From: Oxytricha trifallax
Lineage: Eukaryota; Ciliophora; Spirotrichea; Sporadotrichida; Oxytrichidae
Length of the DNA: 64,000 nucleotides
NCBI GenBank assembly: GCA_000711775.1
Contig: ARYC01000787.1
Coordinates: 57,766 to 121,765, forward strand
Direction of reading: 5' to 3'
Made by a program: the position numbers and the translations under genes. The notes beneath the pieces are model-generated. The model did not search any database, had not been told where the DNA came from, and was given only the letters and a program-made list of their open reading frames with translations. This document shows, one piece after another, positions 36,011-50,144 of the stretch (positions are counted from its first letter, which is position 1; each line of letters begins with the position of its first letter).

Positions 36011-36300
36011 TTAAAAAAATACCAGAACCAATTTTTTTGTAGAGTTCAATGTATGGCCCCAAGAGTTCAATAATTCTTTGGTGTGCAGTTCACAAACAAT
36101 GGTCCTAAAGTGCCAAGAATTACTATTCCTAAGTATTGTGAAAAAATGATCAACAAACATCTCATTTAAATGATCAGCAGTAACTTTAGCGCTGTAGGGA
36201 CACAGCCCTAAGATCATGCTTCGTTGCTAAAGAAGGCCCAAACTGCCAAGTTAGTAAATATGTTCTCTTTGGGTCAATATATCTTCCAATTCTTAAAATG
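36011..36300 (-). other. GC-richer island, possible coding fragment
   Basis: About 290 bases with higher G+C than the surroundings. A minus-strand frame reads YSAKVTADHLNEMF, which recalls the first helix of an RRM (V-T-x-D-H-L-x-E-M-F), but the RNP motifs of an RRM are not seen. It could be an isolated gene segment, a relic, or a non-coding RNA. Confidence 0.25.
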
Positions 36301-36704
36301 TGAGCAGCCTTTTTTAAGAAATTATAAAGAAAGTACTAAATGTTTATTATAAATAAAACCTTGAAATATTTTATTTCTAAATTTCTAATTTCACTTGCCT
36401 TAAGTTGATTCATTCTAATCAAATGTTTAAGTAATATATTATAAGATTTGGTTTTTGTCTTATTTTACAGGGAATATATATCAGAAAGTTTGTTTTAAAA
36501 TTAAAATTATACATATCAAGATAGGTCAGATTATCTATGCATTTAGAATATATATATATATAATTTATATTCATTTAAGCATATAATTGAAAAATATTAA
36601 TTTATTTTTTCAAAATCGATTGTATTAATATAATATCAAATAAATTTAATATACATTATTTATTGCACTTGTTCTAATTAAAAATAATAAGATTCATATA
36701 TATT

Positions 36705-37406
36705 CAAGAAACTAAATACAGATGCAGATTAAGATTATTTCAATTGCCAAGAGCAAATATAGAAAACTTTATGTGAAAAGTAACGAATTGTGAGATTAGA
36801 TGAGGAAGAACTAAATAATGTGATTGATAACTAAAATTATTAAGATGAAGTAGTTTTAGAGGAAGATTTTTAGAAAAATGACAATGACTAGAACCAGAAT
36901 GATATAAAAAAAAGGTATATATTATTATTGATTTACTTTATATGTTATAAATAAATCTTTTGTGTTTTTTTATATCAAATTTTTAAAATAATGAAGAGAA
37001 AGAGTTTGAATGTGAATTTGATAACGACATCGACAATGAATCTTCAACAGCTCAATCTAACTCAAATTAAATTGGAAATATTGCCATTCTAAAATCTCAG
37101 AGGTAAATTTTAGATAGCAAGGCTAAAAGTAGTTCACAGACCCTGTCACAAATAAATGTCATTAATCAATTTATAAAATTCAATTTTCTTCAAAGTAACT
37201 TAGTTTTGAGATGTCTTAAGTTTATTTTCTAGTACATATTAAAAAAATTAAATTTCACTTTAATTTTTTTAATAAATCAGCTTTCAAAAGAACCATTTCT
37301 GAAAGAAATGAGCTATTCGGTTTATGGAGAAAACTTAGAGAATACTTTGAAGTTACTCTCCTGTTAGAAAACCATTTCACTCATTGATAAGAAAGATCCA
37401 TCTTGA
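36705..37406 (+). CDS. Acidic unknown protein, three segments
   Basis: Segment 1 (about 36720-36914) is acidic (RLDEEELNNVIDNQ). A GT...AG or IES-like gap to about 36990 leads to segment 2 (EFECEFDNDIDNESSTAQS..., ending near 37230 in FIKFNFLQSNLVL). After a further gap, segment 3 from about 37279 reads LSKEPFLKEMSYSVYGENLENTLKLL and ends at TGA 37404-37406. No known domain. The start codon is not certain. Confidence 0.45.
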
Positions 37407-37603
37407 TATTTTTAATCTCATAAAATTCTAAGATTAATTCAATACAAAAGGAGATTTTTAATTTTATAATGAAAGTGCAAAATGCAATCTAAAATGAAGG
37501 TATGTAATAAATAATAATCAGAGAAATTCAATAATTAAACTTAACTGGCCAATTTAAATTCCTGATTAATTATTAGAGAAGAAAGCGTGTTACTGTAAAA
37601 TGT

Positions 37604-37618
37604 AAAAAGTGCAAAAGA
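37604..37618 (-). terminator. Pol III T-run terminator of tRNA-Lys
   Basis: T4 and T5 runs on the transcript strand within 18 bases of the tRNA 3' end. Confidence 0.7.
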
Positions 37619-37621
37619 AGC

Positions 37622-37692
37622 GCCCACCGAGGGGATCGAACCCTCGACCACCAGATTAAAAGTCTGGCGCTCTACCACTGAGCTAGACGGGC
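37622..37692 (-). tRNA. tRNA-Lys (anticodon UUU)
   Basis: On the minus strand all arms fold: acceptor GCCCGTC/GGTGGGC (two G-T pairs), D arm GCTC/GAGC, anticodon stem CCAGA/TCTGG around the loop CTTTTAA (anticodon TTT), and T arm GAGGG/CCCTC around TTCGATC. 71 bases, no intron. CTTTTGCACTTTTT follows downstream (about 37601-37618), a normal pol III terminator. The A and B boxes are internal. It decodes AAA and AAG lysine codons, heavily used in this AT-rich genome. Confidence 0.95.
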
Positions 37693-37699
37693 TAGCTGT

Positions 37700-38779
37700 C
37701 TTTCTTAAAAATAAAATGATATTTAAACTTTATTTTTAATCATGACATGGATTATAGGGAGTATTCAAGATTTTTAACAAAACTTTATAATTTATAATGC
37801 ATTTCTCTGTTCAATATACCTTTTTAAATAGGATTACGAGGGTCATAGAGTGCAGAGGGAAGCCAAATGTCCTTATAGGGTGTCCCGTATAATAGTAAAC
37901 AATCATGATTATTTAGTTATCTTAAAAGTATAATTAAATTTTAAATCACAATGGAAATTGAATTCATTAAAATTCGTGTTTAGGTTGTGAAGTACTCCCG
38001 ACTCTGTTTCCGAGAAATTTATACATGCTTTATGATTTTTCTGGCATCATATAATTGAGTGTGATGGAAAAGTTTGAACAGCCTTCTATATAATTTGTTG
38101 AGCTTCCCTGATAAGACCTTTACAAAACTTATAGCGCGGTATTTCATATAATATCAAGCAATTTTGTGTATTTGTTATTAATTTGTGCTTTCACTCTGCA
38201 TTAGTAGCTTACTTAATGTTTTCTTTTTTCATAATAAGAATCATACAGATATATAAACCGCACTTGCTTGCCTAATAGTAGCATTTAAGTTATTTCAACC
38301 CATATTTTATCATCTAATATAGAGATCTTAATAATACAAAAAATAGCCTTTAGATACGAAAATAGATGGGCTTAATAGAAATAGACAATTCAAGCCTCGA
38401 TGAGTGAATTAATTATTTATAGAGTAATCAAAAAATTCATCTGGGTATAGTTAAAATAATATATAGCTCGATTGTTTCTTTGTATCTCATTATTATACAA
38501 AATCATATTTACTGTGTATTTTCAACCATTTTGAATTTAAATTATGCCTGACTAATTTTATTAATTAATCAATTGAGACTATTACAATTCACATTTTCAT
38601 TCAACAATCATTCTCATCAACATAATAATGATTTGATATGTTAATATTAAATAATATGCTATTTATTGAATTATAAAGTTAAATCATAGCATTGTGAGAT
38701 CATATACTAAACTTCAAAATGGAATTAATCTTAATTTAAATTGGATATTATTTGATAAACTCAGCTCCCAAAAAAGTTA
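37700..38779. other. Intergenic DNA, no gene seen
   Basis: AT-rich, with a slightly GC-richer stretch at about 37830-37890. No frame with coding character was found. Confidence 0.45.
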
Positions 38780-41700
38780 ATGGCAAATTATAATAAATTC
38801 TACTAATCTCAGTCCACGATTCTTCCTTATTCTCCTACATTCAACAATGCTGAATATCTAAATGCTTAGCAAAACAACTTCTAAGATAATGATGACGAAG
38901 ATGATAAATTTAAAACCTTATATAAAGGACCACCCTCAAAAGATCATAGTTTAAAGCGAGTGAAGAAATTTATGGATATGTCCAATCAATAATAATATCT
39001 GGATGACGCAAAATCTCAATCAAGTGGTGGCAAAATGTTAAAGACTCTTAATAAGTTCAATAACTAGAGAGATTCAGCTGATGCCAAGTCTCAATTGTCT
39101 ATGATTCATGAAACTATGAGTTCGCATTCTAGAACTCATGATAACTCAATTATACCTTAAGGGAATCAAAGGGATTCTGGGATAAGTCAAATTAATAACT
39201 TTGAAAACAATAAATTAAATATATTTGAAAAGGAATTTAAAGGGGAAATTTGGAATAAAAAATAATGTGATTCATTTAAAATTTATTAACAAAATTAATT
39301 TAACTTTTAAAAAATTTGAATAATAGATTTGTTTATAAATTTTTCACCTCATTATACAAATATGAAAATATCTATATATATAGTCTTATATTCAATCATA
39401 CATATCAAAATGTCTGTATAAAAAAAATCTGAGTTGTTAAAATAAAGGGATACATTTAAAATTTGATTTTAATTTTGACAATTAATTTATTTCGAATATA
39501 ATAATTAGCAAACAGATAATTATCGAAATGGAAACATTTATATCCAGGACCTTGATGTTACATAAAATTTTAAGTAAAATTAAGATTCTCAATCCACAAA
39601 ATCTTAAGGTTTCAATCAATTGCTCAATCCGTTTTAAAATCAAGTCAATTAAAATAAAAGTTACTACTTCCCGCCCACATTTGAATCCAAATAGAGCAAC
39701 AGGATTTCAACAACAATAAAATTATTGAATGATAAGGAGAAATTTATCTATGCTAGAAAACATAGAAACGTTGATTTGTTACTTGAACTCATTTAAAGTA
39801 ATGACTCAGTCACAAGAAGTGGATCTATGATTGACATGAACACCTCAAGTTAAATGTATCACCACCCCTCACATAATTATACTTAGCAGTTATCTAATAG
39901 ACAGTCCGGAGACATGAAGTCTCTCATCACAAATCCTGGAAATGAATACGAGATGAGAATTGATTTGAACGCAAGCACATAAAACATTCCAAATTAAAAT
40001 CATGGTTTAGATACCTCTATGACCAGCTAAGCCAATCTCATTTAAGGTTAATAGAAAGATTCTTCTCCGATTTATAGATCCTCTCAATATTAAAGAATTT
40101 AGTAATAGATGGCTAGCCCAAGATCTAAAAATATGAATCTAACATAGGAGAACTCATTTTCAAGATTTCAAAACTAAATGCAGAACAGTTCAAGCAACAC
40201 ATTACGTTAATAGATGACTTCATAAAATCATAACAGTGGACATAGCAGGACTAATTCCTAAATTAACAGTACTTATAATGGCATAGTTTCTGGAGCTTGC
40301 TTTGGTTCTAATGGAGAATTAAGAAGTGATTTACGCAAAGAATGGATGGATCCAGAATATCTAGTAAGTCATTGCGCTCTAAACTAACTTACACATTTAA
40401 TTCTGTAAAAAAGAAAGGAAGTCAAGCTTCATAAGTTCTATAATTTACCTGAACTTTATGTCAAACAAAGGGATCTCGTTCAATTAAGATAAAAGATTGT
40501 CACTCATTTATAAGAATAAAACTCTTTTGACAAAAGAATGAAGAAGTATTAATTAATGGCTGATGAAGTGGGCATTCAAAGTTCGCTGTTCTTACTCTTA
40601 GTACTTGCAGAAGATGAAGTAAAAGGAATTAATTTCCAAGAAGATGTTATTCAGAAGATAAAAAATGAATAGAAAAGCTCAATTTCTAGTCTTGAATCTC
40701 TTGAAAAATTAGGAAAAGCTTAGTCTATATTGAGTTCAGGTTCTAAGAAAAATAAAAAGCATTAAGATAAAGAATCATAAAAAGCTTTAAATACAGGATG
40801 GTTTAAAAGAAACATAAACAAGATTTTAGATTTATTAGACTAAGTAAACAAAATTTTTAACAACTATTAAAAATAAATTTATTTATGTAAATTTACTGAG
40901 TGATTAAATGCTTGGTTAAGTCCCATTTAGAATAACTATAATACTATTCAAGAATCTTAGAGTTATATCTAAATCAATTACCAACTCTTTTGTAAAAAAG
41001 AGAGTCACTTATAAAAAACTTTAAAGCTTCTTTGATAGAGAGCGAGATAATATGAGCGAATAGGAGCTTATCGAGCTTGAAGATTCTCTTAAGCATTTCT
41101 ATTCGAAAAGGGAACTTTACAGCTTTACCAAAAGAAGACAACATGTGGCAAAACTTAAGGATGTTTATGAAGATTTTAATTTATTCTTTTTGTTTACTTG
41201 TAAAATCTTCAAGGTTATGACAGTGCAAAGATCAATAAAATTACTAGGCTTATAAGATCTGACTCTACAGAATCATTGATAGAATAAATTCAGACTGATA
41301 AGCAGTTTTAATCGATGCTAATATAAAATCAACTGGACACTTCCAAGTGTGATGACACTAATTCAAATTACATAAGAAACAGTTATGAGTTCAAGATTAT
41401 GGCAGAGGAAGGTGGAGCTCCTGGAAGTTATGGGAATGATAAAAGGATATCACCTGATGGCTCAGGATCCTAGAGAGATATGGAAATTAAATTTGGGATA
41501 CAATCTTCAAGCAGCGTTGGGCCTGATACGTAAAATTAACTTATGAAAGCAATGTCCAAAAATAATGAATAGTCAAAGAGAGATAAATTCCTTGGAAACA
41601 CTTCGCTTGAAAGCTTGAATTTCTTTTTTATCTTTAAGCCGTAATAACATGATGAGCGAGATAAGTAGTTCAACAAACTAAGATTTCTAAAAAACGAAGC

Positions 41701-42563
41701 TAGGCTATTATTAACAATTTTTGAACAGTAAATATTAGAGTATATACTCAAAGAAGCATCCAGATACTTTTTCAAACTTGAAGGATTCGAGAATGGGTGA
41801 ATCACCAGTTGACTAAACCTTTCTAGAAATGAAAGAGTCTTTATTACTTAAGGATAGAAGTTTTTATTAGAAACTAAAGTTAGATTAATCAAGAGAAGAA
41901 TCCAAGAATGTAATGTATGGACCTCAAGGTGGGACTATCATGGGTGAAAGCATGTCAACCTTCACTAAAAATTCATCTCCAATAAATAGCTAATTTTAGA
42001 AATTTGATAGTTAAAACAATAAGATTCTTAGAAAGTAAGAATCAAGTTTGAGTGGCTTCGAAACTAATAAGTTGCCTATAAACTATACATCTTTAGGTGC
42101 TACTTTTAAAGCTGATGCTTAATTTTTATAAAGGAAATTAAGCAATGAAACACAAGACTATGAGACAGTAGACCTCAAAACACTTTTACAAAGATCAGAT
42201 TAATCCACTTAACTTGGCACGAGACACTTTACTTCAAATGGAAAAGGTAATACAAAGTCAATTATAAAATCCTCTTAGAATAAGTTAGATTAAACAGTTG
42301 CTTAATAATCATCATTTTGTTGTGTCTGCTTGCCTGGTAGCAACTCAAATTCAAATAATAAAAAAAGCAAGAAAAACAACAAAAGAAAAGATTCCTCAGC
42401 TGCTGGAGGTATCATGAATACAAAGCAATCTGAAGAATTCGGGGTAAATATAAAATCAAGAAATTGTATTTTGAAATAAATACACAAAAAATCTTCATAA
42501 CTTCTTAATACCTTAACACATTAAAATTCAATTATTTATTAACACAATTTTATTATAAAATGA
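38780..42563 (+). CDS. Very large Q/S/N-rich protein with cysteine-rich tail motif
   Basis: ATG 38780 (MANYNKFYQSQ) opens segment 1 (to about 39260, acidic then basic). An AT-rich gap follows, then segment 2 from about 39530 to 40360, very rich in Ser, Gln and Asn. An intron (GTAAGTCATT..., from 40361) leads to segment 3 (about 40430-40870), helical and charged (YVKQRDLVQLRQKIVTHL). Segment 4 (about 40960-41800) contains FNKLRFLKNEARLLLTIFEQQ. The last segment, from about 41798 after a one-base frame change, is Ser/Gln-rich with CCVCLP followed by a Lys/Asn-rich stretch. It ends at TGA 42561-42563. More than 1100 residues, no known catalytic domain recognised. The CCxC may be lipidated or bind metal. 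Likely a scaffold. Confidence 0.6.
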
Positions 42564-42674
42564 TAAACAAATCTTATTCAACAAAATATTAATCTAAAGT
42601 AATTTTACATTTAAAAAATAAATATCTATTATAATGGATATCCCTGTAAAGAATTTAATCTATAAGAAGCCAAG

Positions 42675-43380
42675 ATGTCGACAGATTCATATCAAAAGCT
42701 AGCAATAATAATGGAAGATGAACAAAACACTGATAATTTAAGAATTCGGTAATCAAAGAACAGTTAAAATAACAATCAAAATGGCAACAATAGATAAGAG
42801 TATAATTAGATCTATGAGTCAGTCACATTTAAAGCTAAGTCAAATAAAAATAACAAAGAATCTAGTTCGAGCTTATAGTATTAATAATAGTACAGTTCAT
42901 CACAGTTGAGGGTGAATAATACCATCTTCAAATCTACCAAAAACACCTAAAGTTTAATATTTTATCATTATAATACGGGATATACCAGTTTCTGATGAAA
43001 ATAATTTGTGAATCCAAAAGAATTACCGTACATATTAACCTTTATTCTATAATATGATTTAATTTTCAATAAAGTCAATTGGAACAGGAAAACTAAAATT
43101 TAAACCAAAACATTTCCTAAAAGCAGTCTCAACTTTCTTAATCAGAGCATGGCGATGTTAAATATTGCAAACAACATAATTAGGTAGTTAGGGTGGGAAG
43201 CCAGAAAATATAATGTTAAAAATGCACACAGTATGAGATTGAGAAACATGAAACCAAAGAGAAAATCAAAGAATGTCTTATATTTTGAACAATTGGAGCT
43301 CCCCAGAAAATATGTGAATACAATTATAATGAAGGCTATATCTGATAAATTATAGTATGGATGTAAGTAAAATAGAGTCA
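42675..43380 (+). CDS. Unknown protein with Cys/His cluster (B-box-like)
   Basis: ATG 42675 (MSTDSYQKLAIIMEDEQ) opens a Gln/Asn/Ser-rich frame to about 42985. After an AT-rich gap a second piece from about 43085 carries KYCKQHNQ...CQKCTQYEIEKH, a C-x2-H / C-x2-C spacing like a B-box or similar small zinc finger. A frame change near 43300 leads to FEQLELPRKYVNTIIMKAI and a donor GTAAGTAAAA at about 43370, so a 3' exon may be missing. The zinc finger is inferred from spacing only. Confidence 0.45.
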
Positions 43381-43542
43381 ACTTTTATATAAAAATTAGT
43401 TAGATAAATTATCACAATTCTTAAAAAGCAAGTAAATTTATGTAATTTAATTTCTTGAATCAGACTATATATTTACTTATAGAGCCCTTCTATCAAATAT
43501 TTAATTCTTAATTTATTTAAAAATTGTAAAATTTGTTATATT

Positions 43543-46500
43543 TCAAAGCAAATTTATTGATAAATATCTAATTAAAACTATTAATCCAAAGAAATAAATT
43601 AATAGTTAAAGAATCAAACACAAAGGTTATATTTATTTACTCATTAACAAGATTGTGATTATACTCACGCTTATATCATTTAGAATGTTTTCTAGCCTCT
43701 CAACTGTTAACTTTTCTTCTTTTCCCATTATATTTTAATTTATTATTGCCATTTATTATGAAAATTAAAGAAAGAAAAACGAGATTTATAGTTAGAACAT
43801 TTAAAGAATTATCTGCTTATTCATTGTTAGTAGTTACTCCGTTAACTTAATCAAGATAGAATTAGTTAACAGCTAAAGTGGCTACTTTTTGCAAGTCCAC
43901 ATAGTCATAGTCTTAGTACTTAGCCCATACTTTGCCATTTATATTTAAAAATATTTACATAGAATAACTATTATATTAAATATAAATAAATGATTGTTAG
44001 CGTATCTTTTGATGCTTGGCTTGTCACTGTAGATACCCATTAGAATTTTGACAACGTCGAGAGCTTTCAGTCTATCGTTTGCCTCCAAACTTGAGCTTTG
44101 CTCGTGGAATTCTTTCAATAAAGATTTAATCTCACTCTATATACAAAATTTTAGATACATGTTTAGCAAACTAATTTAGTTAGCTAGATTGAGAGTGATT
44201 TAAAAAAATTATAAAAATATAAAGTCATGGGTTCTATGATGGAACATTAATTTAAATTTTAAAAACTAAAATGGAATTTACCTCTACTGATGCTTTGTCA
44301 CGATGTGAGTTTATGTAAATAAGTGGCATCATTTCATTACGTTTTTCCTCATCACCTGCTACTTACACTTCCATGTCATCTTCGTTTTCAATGCTAAAGT
44401 ATAGATTTATCAAGTCATTCAATTGGTTGGAGAAGCCCTTGTACATTTCAAGTCCATTATCAGAAATATTATATTAAAAATGTTGATATAGTATAAAATG
44501 GGTCAAAGATGCTAATTTAAGTTTCAAGTTAGAATACAGTTAAATTAATCATAATATAAAATCAGCTTCTTGTTTTTCTTTCTTTAACATAACATCTACA
44601 TTAATCAGTGACACTCTTCTTGCCACGAAATATGTTAACATTTATTCTAATAAAAACTCACTGAAATGCTTTTATCATAAATTCAATAATTAATATAAAT
44701 ACATGCAGTTGAGTTTCTAGACCATATTTCTTTCGATTCTCCTGGTTTCCTTCAACATATCCTAGCTTAATTCCAAAGTCTGACCGCCACTGGGGATGTG
44801 ACAGATTTTCAACACGAAACTTTCATTATCAGTGTCATAAGAAATGTCGTTGCCTTATGTACTTTGCATTGAGTACAATATTTTTGGTAAACTTAAATTT
44901 TCATACTAGAACAAGCTTAATTCATAATTCAAAAATATTAATAATTAGAAATTGTTTTTGAAACACTCTATAGATAGAAAAGTATTTTAAAATAAAAATA
45001 ATTGATTTAAAATTTAGAATGTAACTTTTATGAAGAGATCTAATAATGATTAAAAATAAATCTAATGGTAGTTTTAAATGATGTTTATGTGGAAAGGATT
45101 CATGTTAAGTTCATAAGCGAGTCTCTACAAACTGACATTATAGACTCCCTAGTGCTCTTTTGCGATTTCAAGGAATTTTTTAATGAATGGATTCTCAAGT
45201 GCCATCTGCTCTGGACGTTTAGAGTGGAATCTCATGCCAATTTTATCTGGGAGGACTCCTTCCAAAGAGAAGAATCTCTTTTCCTCTGAAGTCTTTTCAA
45301 GTGAGTTGCAATAATTAAAAAACTATTAAAATAAATATGTTAGTATACTAAAATTAGAGATTAGTTTTATCGTTAGAGTTAAGCATAGTAAGTACGACTT
45401 CTTTTTTCAGGTCTAGGAGTGATAGGGTCTCTTTGACATCTAAAAAGAGATAAAGTCTATTTGGGTTCTCAATTGCTGAAATTGATTCTGGGAAGATTTT
45501 CATAACACCATCCTCTTGCTTCTCGTAAACATATTCCGCTTTTTATAATTCATTAAATTATGGTCGATTATATGAATGTATATTTGTTGAATAGTTGGCA
45601 TTAAATATATATATTAATAAATTATTATTAAGTTTAGTACTTCTTAAGTTCTTCTTCATGTTCAAACTCTTCAATCATACCATTATTCATTTGATCTTCT
45701 TCACTGCCAGATACCTTATTTAACTTTCTCTTTTTACTCTTGATTAAATTTGGCTTCAATATCTTCATCACAGCTCTTTTAAACTCCACAATGATTTATC
45801 ACTAAATTTATGTTTGTTTTTACCTATATAGATTCTAAATATCAATAACAATTGAAAAAATGTTTAATTATTATTATATATGCTATGAATGATTTTATTG
45901 GTCAACTTGAGTGCATTCTGGTTGTCTAGTAAATCAGTCAATATAAGCCTTCTAATAAGATAAAAGTCTTCATTGTTCAAAAACATGTGACACCTGGCAA
46001 GCTTTCCATCTCTACCTGCTCTACCTATCTCCTGCACGTAGTTCTCGATGGATTTGGGCATGTCGTAGTGAATAACTGATTAAATATCGGATTTATCGAT
46101 ACCCATGGAAAAAGCAATTGTGCAAACCAATACACGAATCTATACAAAGTATTTGTTAGGAAAATGCTGATAAACTTGTCTATACTATAATGAATTTATA
46201 GCTAGAGCTTTTTTATGAAAGTTTAACTTACATTGTTATTGATGAAATTCTTCTGAATGATTTGTCTCTGTTAATCAGACTTACCAGCATGATAGGCACT
46301 ACTATTAATGCCATTTTACTATAAGAAAATAAGAAACTTATATGATTTTTACATTCAAATGACTGGCTAGTCTCTCGCATGTAGCTTTATGTGTAGCAAA
46401 TATTAACACTGAAGTCAGCTTTTTGAAGCTGCCAGAACTCATTAATTGCATTAAACTCTTAAGTTTATCAGTATCTCTTGTGATACTCAAACTCAAATTC

Positions 46501-47837
46501 ATTCTGGAGAGATTAGGCTCAGTTACGATGTGTTCTGGATATTGAACATTGAAGATTTTACACACTGATTTCTGGGTTGCTTTGGTGGCGGTTGCTGTTA
46601 AACCAAGGACTACGCAGGAATCTTTCTGACTGGTAACTTTCTCCTTTATCATGTCGTGGAGTTTTAGATAAAACTAGAAATTAATGGAAATCTCTTGTAA
46701 CTAACTAATTGATTGATAAAAAAAGATAGGCTGGTCTGAAATTGTGACTCCACTCAGAAGCGCAATGAATTTCATCCACACATACCATAGCAATCTTACG
46801 GTTATATTTGCTGAAATCTTCCATAAAGAACTTTTCTGGGGAGATGAACAACACTTTAATGTGCTTATCTTGAATAGCTTTATATGATATTTTAAAGAAA
46901 TTGTTTTGTATCTGCTTTAAAAATGACTCTAAATTTATAAAAATTTTAAACAATTTATAGCTTTAATTACTTCCTTCTTAAGTTGGTAGTTTTAATGTGA
47001 ATTCAAAGAAGCACCTGGTAGGAAATCAGGTAATTTTCCTAATTAATCAGTCATTAGTGAGATTAGGGGAGTGACTATTATAATTAAGCCATTCATAAAC
47101 ATAGATACATACTAGTAGACGAATAATTAAATTATCAGCAACAAATGCATTAGTATTTTAAAATATTCCATTGAATTGTGTATTAGTTAGACGAGAGATT
47201 TACCGCCACCTGTTGCAAGGACTACCAAGGCGTTTTCTTTCTTTACCAGTAGGATCTTGATGGCTTCTAGTTGACCAGCTCTGAAACTTTCATGCCCGAA
47301 TTTGTCTTTCAGGATTTTGGTGTATTCCTCATCGCTATCAGGAATTTTACAATAAAATTCATTTACTATTTTGACTCATATATCATAACATTAGATAGAT
47401 AAATGATGTAATTATATACGAATAAGTTATATAGAGTGGAATATCGAAATCAGTTGGAAGTTCTTCAGTTTCCTTTATCTCCTCCTCATTTTTATCTTCT
47501 TCTTCCTTGAGTTCTTCATCTATTTTATGTAGGTGCTTGATTTCTTCATCTCCATCAAGAAGTTGCTCATCATCACCATTATCTTCTTGTTCATCATTGT
47601 AATTATATATAGTTATTTTATCATTCTATATAGGATTGTATAATATTAGACATATTTAATTCATCAATTTCACTGAGAGTCTTAGCTACTTTCTTAACAT
47701 ATTTCAAGGCAGAAGTACTGAAGCCTGGTACTAAATCCTCAACCAAATTACCATTTTCATCTACTAGATTATTGCTTAATATTTTATAACACTTTCAATT
47801 ATATATTCTTATCTCTTTATTATTTTAAATGTTATTA

Positions 47838-47878
<41 letters not shown>

Positions 47879-49985
47879 TGCAATACCGATATCATCGATT
47901 CTATGGTTTGGATTGCCACCAGCGTATTCCAAGCCAACTTTACCCAGGCCTCCGAAGGCATTGACCTGATCTCTGTTCTTAGCAGCCTCAATCTGCATCT
48001 TTCTCTTGATTCTGTCATTAAACTTCAGCTAGTTCTTCTTCTTGGCCATCATCTTGTTCTGGAAGGCACCTCCTCTCATACGGGGTTTGTAGGCTTTCAA
48101 GTTCATTTTCACGAAATTAGTGCGGTTTTGGCGGTCTGGGTTCAAACTTGCTTGTTACTTTTGGATAGTATATTTAGAATTACATGCATATATGATAAAT
48201 AAAATACTAAATATTATTATTGTTATATATTAACAAATTCAAATAGCCTTTGAAGTTTTTAGCTTTTCTATTTGAGTGGTCATTTTCTCAAGCATATTTG
48301 GGGCTTTCTTTGCTTTTAAAATATATTTTTACTATTATTGATTTTGATTATTCTTAGATATAATCTGAAATTAAATCTTGAAATTTGTAAATAATAACAA
48401 CTTCTTAAGATTCAACTTTATCATCAAACTCCTTGGGTACCTTATTCTTAGTAGCAGTAGCTTTAGCTTTTCTTACACTTGGTGCTTTTTTAGTAGCAAC
48501 TGTAGAGCCTGCATTTGAGATGGATGGTCTGCCAGGCATGATGCTCTGTCTGTTTCCCTCTTCATCTGTGGATTGAAGGCGAGTCATCTTTGACTCATTC
48601 GAATTGAATTAACTAGCAACTGGTGTAGCATAACTCATTTAATAACCAAGATTTAGTAAAAATTGTATAAATTGAGAAGCATGAGATTTCTTGCCAGCTT
48701 TGAGGCCATCTTGGTTGTTGCTGTCACCTAGGACATTCAGAGTGAATTGAGAAGCTTTATAGGTGTCGATTGGTGTTGTTAGTTAGTTATTTCCGTTGCC
48801 AGAAATGCTTGGTCTCATGCCAGAACTTGTCATGTTTGTGCTGTCAGTGTTTTCCATGTTTGAATTAAACAACTTCAACATACCATAACTAAAGTTTAAA
48901 ATAGATGTTGTTGAAGAGAGTCTTCTAGGTATGTTTAATATCTGAGTGGTCAGCTGTAGCAATCAATTAATCAGCATTGTGATAGCTTTGGAAGGGTGGT
49001 ACCTTAGCTTACTACTATTGTTTGTTACCGAATGAACCAATTTACAAGAATATTTTATAGATTAAATATACGAAACGAGTCCTAAGATATCAAAAGCCAA
49101 AAACAAAATTTAACTTCTAATAAATGCTCATCTTAGCTTGAGCACTAGCAATTTTTTTATTGCATCTAGCCAGGGCATCTTCCACAGACAGTCTTCCAGA
49201 AGAAATTGCAGTTTTTTCATGATTATCAGCCATAAATAAATTGTCATTAGCCATCTCTTGATCAAGCATCTTCTCAAACATTTTTTGCTGGTTTTAAATA
49301 CTTCTATCAATTATGAGCTGCCCAGTTTTCTCCATTTGTAACTCATCCTTACCAGTGAACATAGCTTAGTCTAAATTGAATTTAGGTTTGTGCTATTTAT
49401 TAGCTAGATCTTTGGATTGTATGTGAAGCTTGGTGGGGAGGGCAGATTTTTATTAACTGGGCTTTTGGTTGTGCTCTTGAGAAATTACTGACTTGCGGGA
49501 GATGTTTGGAATGCTGCTTCCACTTGTTGAAACATGAAATATGTTAAGAATATAATTCAAATAATCAGTTTTTTGTGATTCTTAATTGAAGATGTGACTT
49601 AAAAAACAAACTATTTGCATTTCATATAAAAGCTATTGATTAAATATATTTGAAACAACGCCATTGGTCACCTTTTAATTTTACAAATTAATCCCACTTC
49701 CCTGCTTGATTTGACCATAATTGGAACTTTATATGTGAGCAAAACTTTATTTGTTCATTATGGCGGGATTCTATTAGCCTTGAAGCTGTGTCAGGGATTT
49801 CGATCTGTTCACCCCCATTCCAATCATACTTTAGGTGGTCTACACTTGAAATTTTTAGAAAATTTTGGACTTCACAAATTGCTAAAACTTACATTTAGCT
49901 TTTGAATAGGTTGAGTTGTTTGTTAAACTGGAGCTATGCCAGAAGCTTAAGCTTTTTCTTGGAACTTTTTAATAAGAGAACTCAT
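43543..49985 (-). CDS. RecQ-family DNA helicase, RECQL4-like
   Basis: ATP-dependent 3'-5' DNA helicase of the nucleus, in the RECQL4 branch (replication initiation and repair). ATG 49985 ([13 protein letters not shown]) starts a Gln/Ser/Lys-rich N-terminal half. Near 48150-47890 a segment [18 protein letters not shown]...AFGGLG matches the basic Sld2-like tail region of RECQL4 N-termini, followed by a Glu/Asp-rich stretch (47620-47450). Helicase motifs follow in order: [14 protein letters not shown] (motif 0), ATGGGKSL (motif I, about 47200), [18 protein letters not shown] (motif II), LGLTATAT (motif III), [17 protein letters not shown] (IV), and [10 protein letters not shown] (VI, about 46020). 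Beyond about 45300 comes a C-terminal region ([16 protein letters not shown]...) ending in [18 protein letters not shown] and TGA 43543. It is cut by many short introns or IESs; one holds a (TTA)n run. Motif II reads DEIH where RecQ usually has DEAH or DEVH. Confidence 0.85.
47831..47877. repeat. (TTA)n microsatellite in a RECQL4 intron or IES
   Basis: About 15 trinucleotide units in the AT-rich gap between two coding pieces of the helicase gene. Confidence 0.9.
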
Positions 49986-50144
49986 TTTAAAATGTGCTTT
50001 CAATCTATGTATGTGATTATAATTATAAATTCAAATTTAACTACCCTCTTAAATATCCACAAATCCAAAGTCAGTGCCCTGAAAACTATCCTTTTCAATA
50101 TCAATATTATATACTTTCCCCTATAGTAAATTGGTAAATACCTA

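Noticed and set aside
47903-48202. Plus-strand ORF of 99 codons
   Set aside because: It is the complement of the RECQL4 Sld2-like region, which matches a known family on the minus strand.
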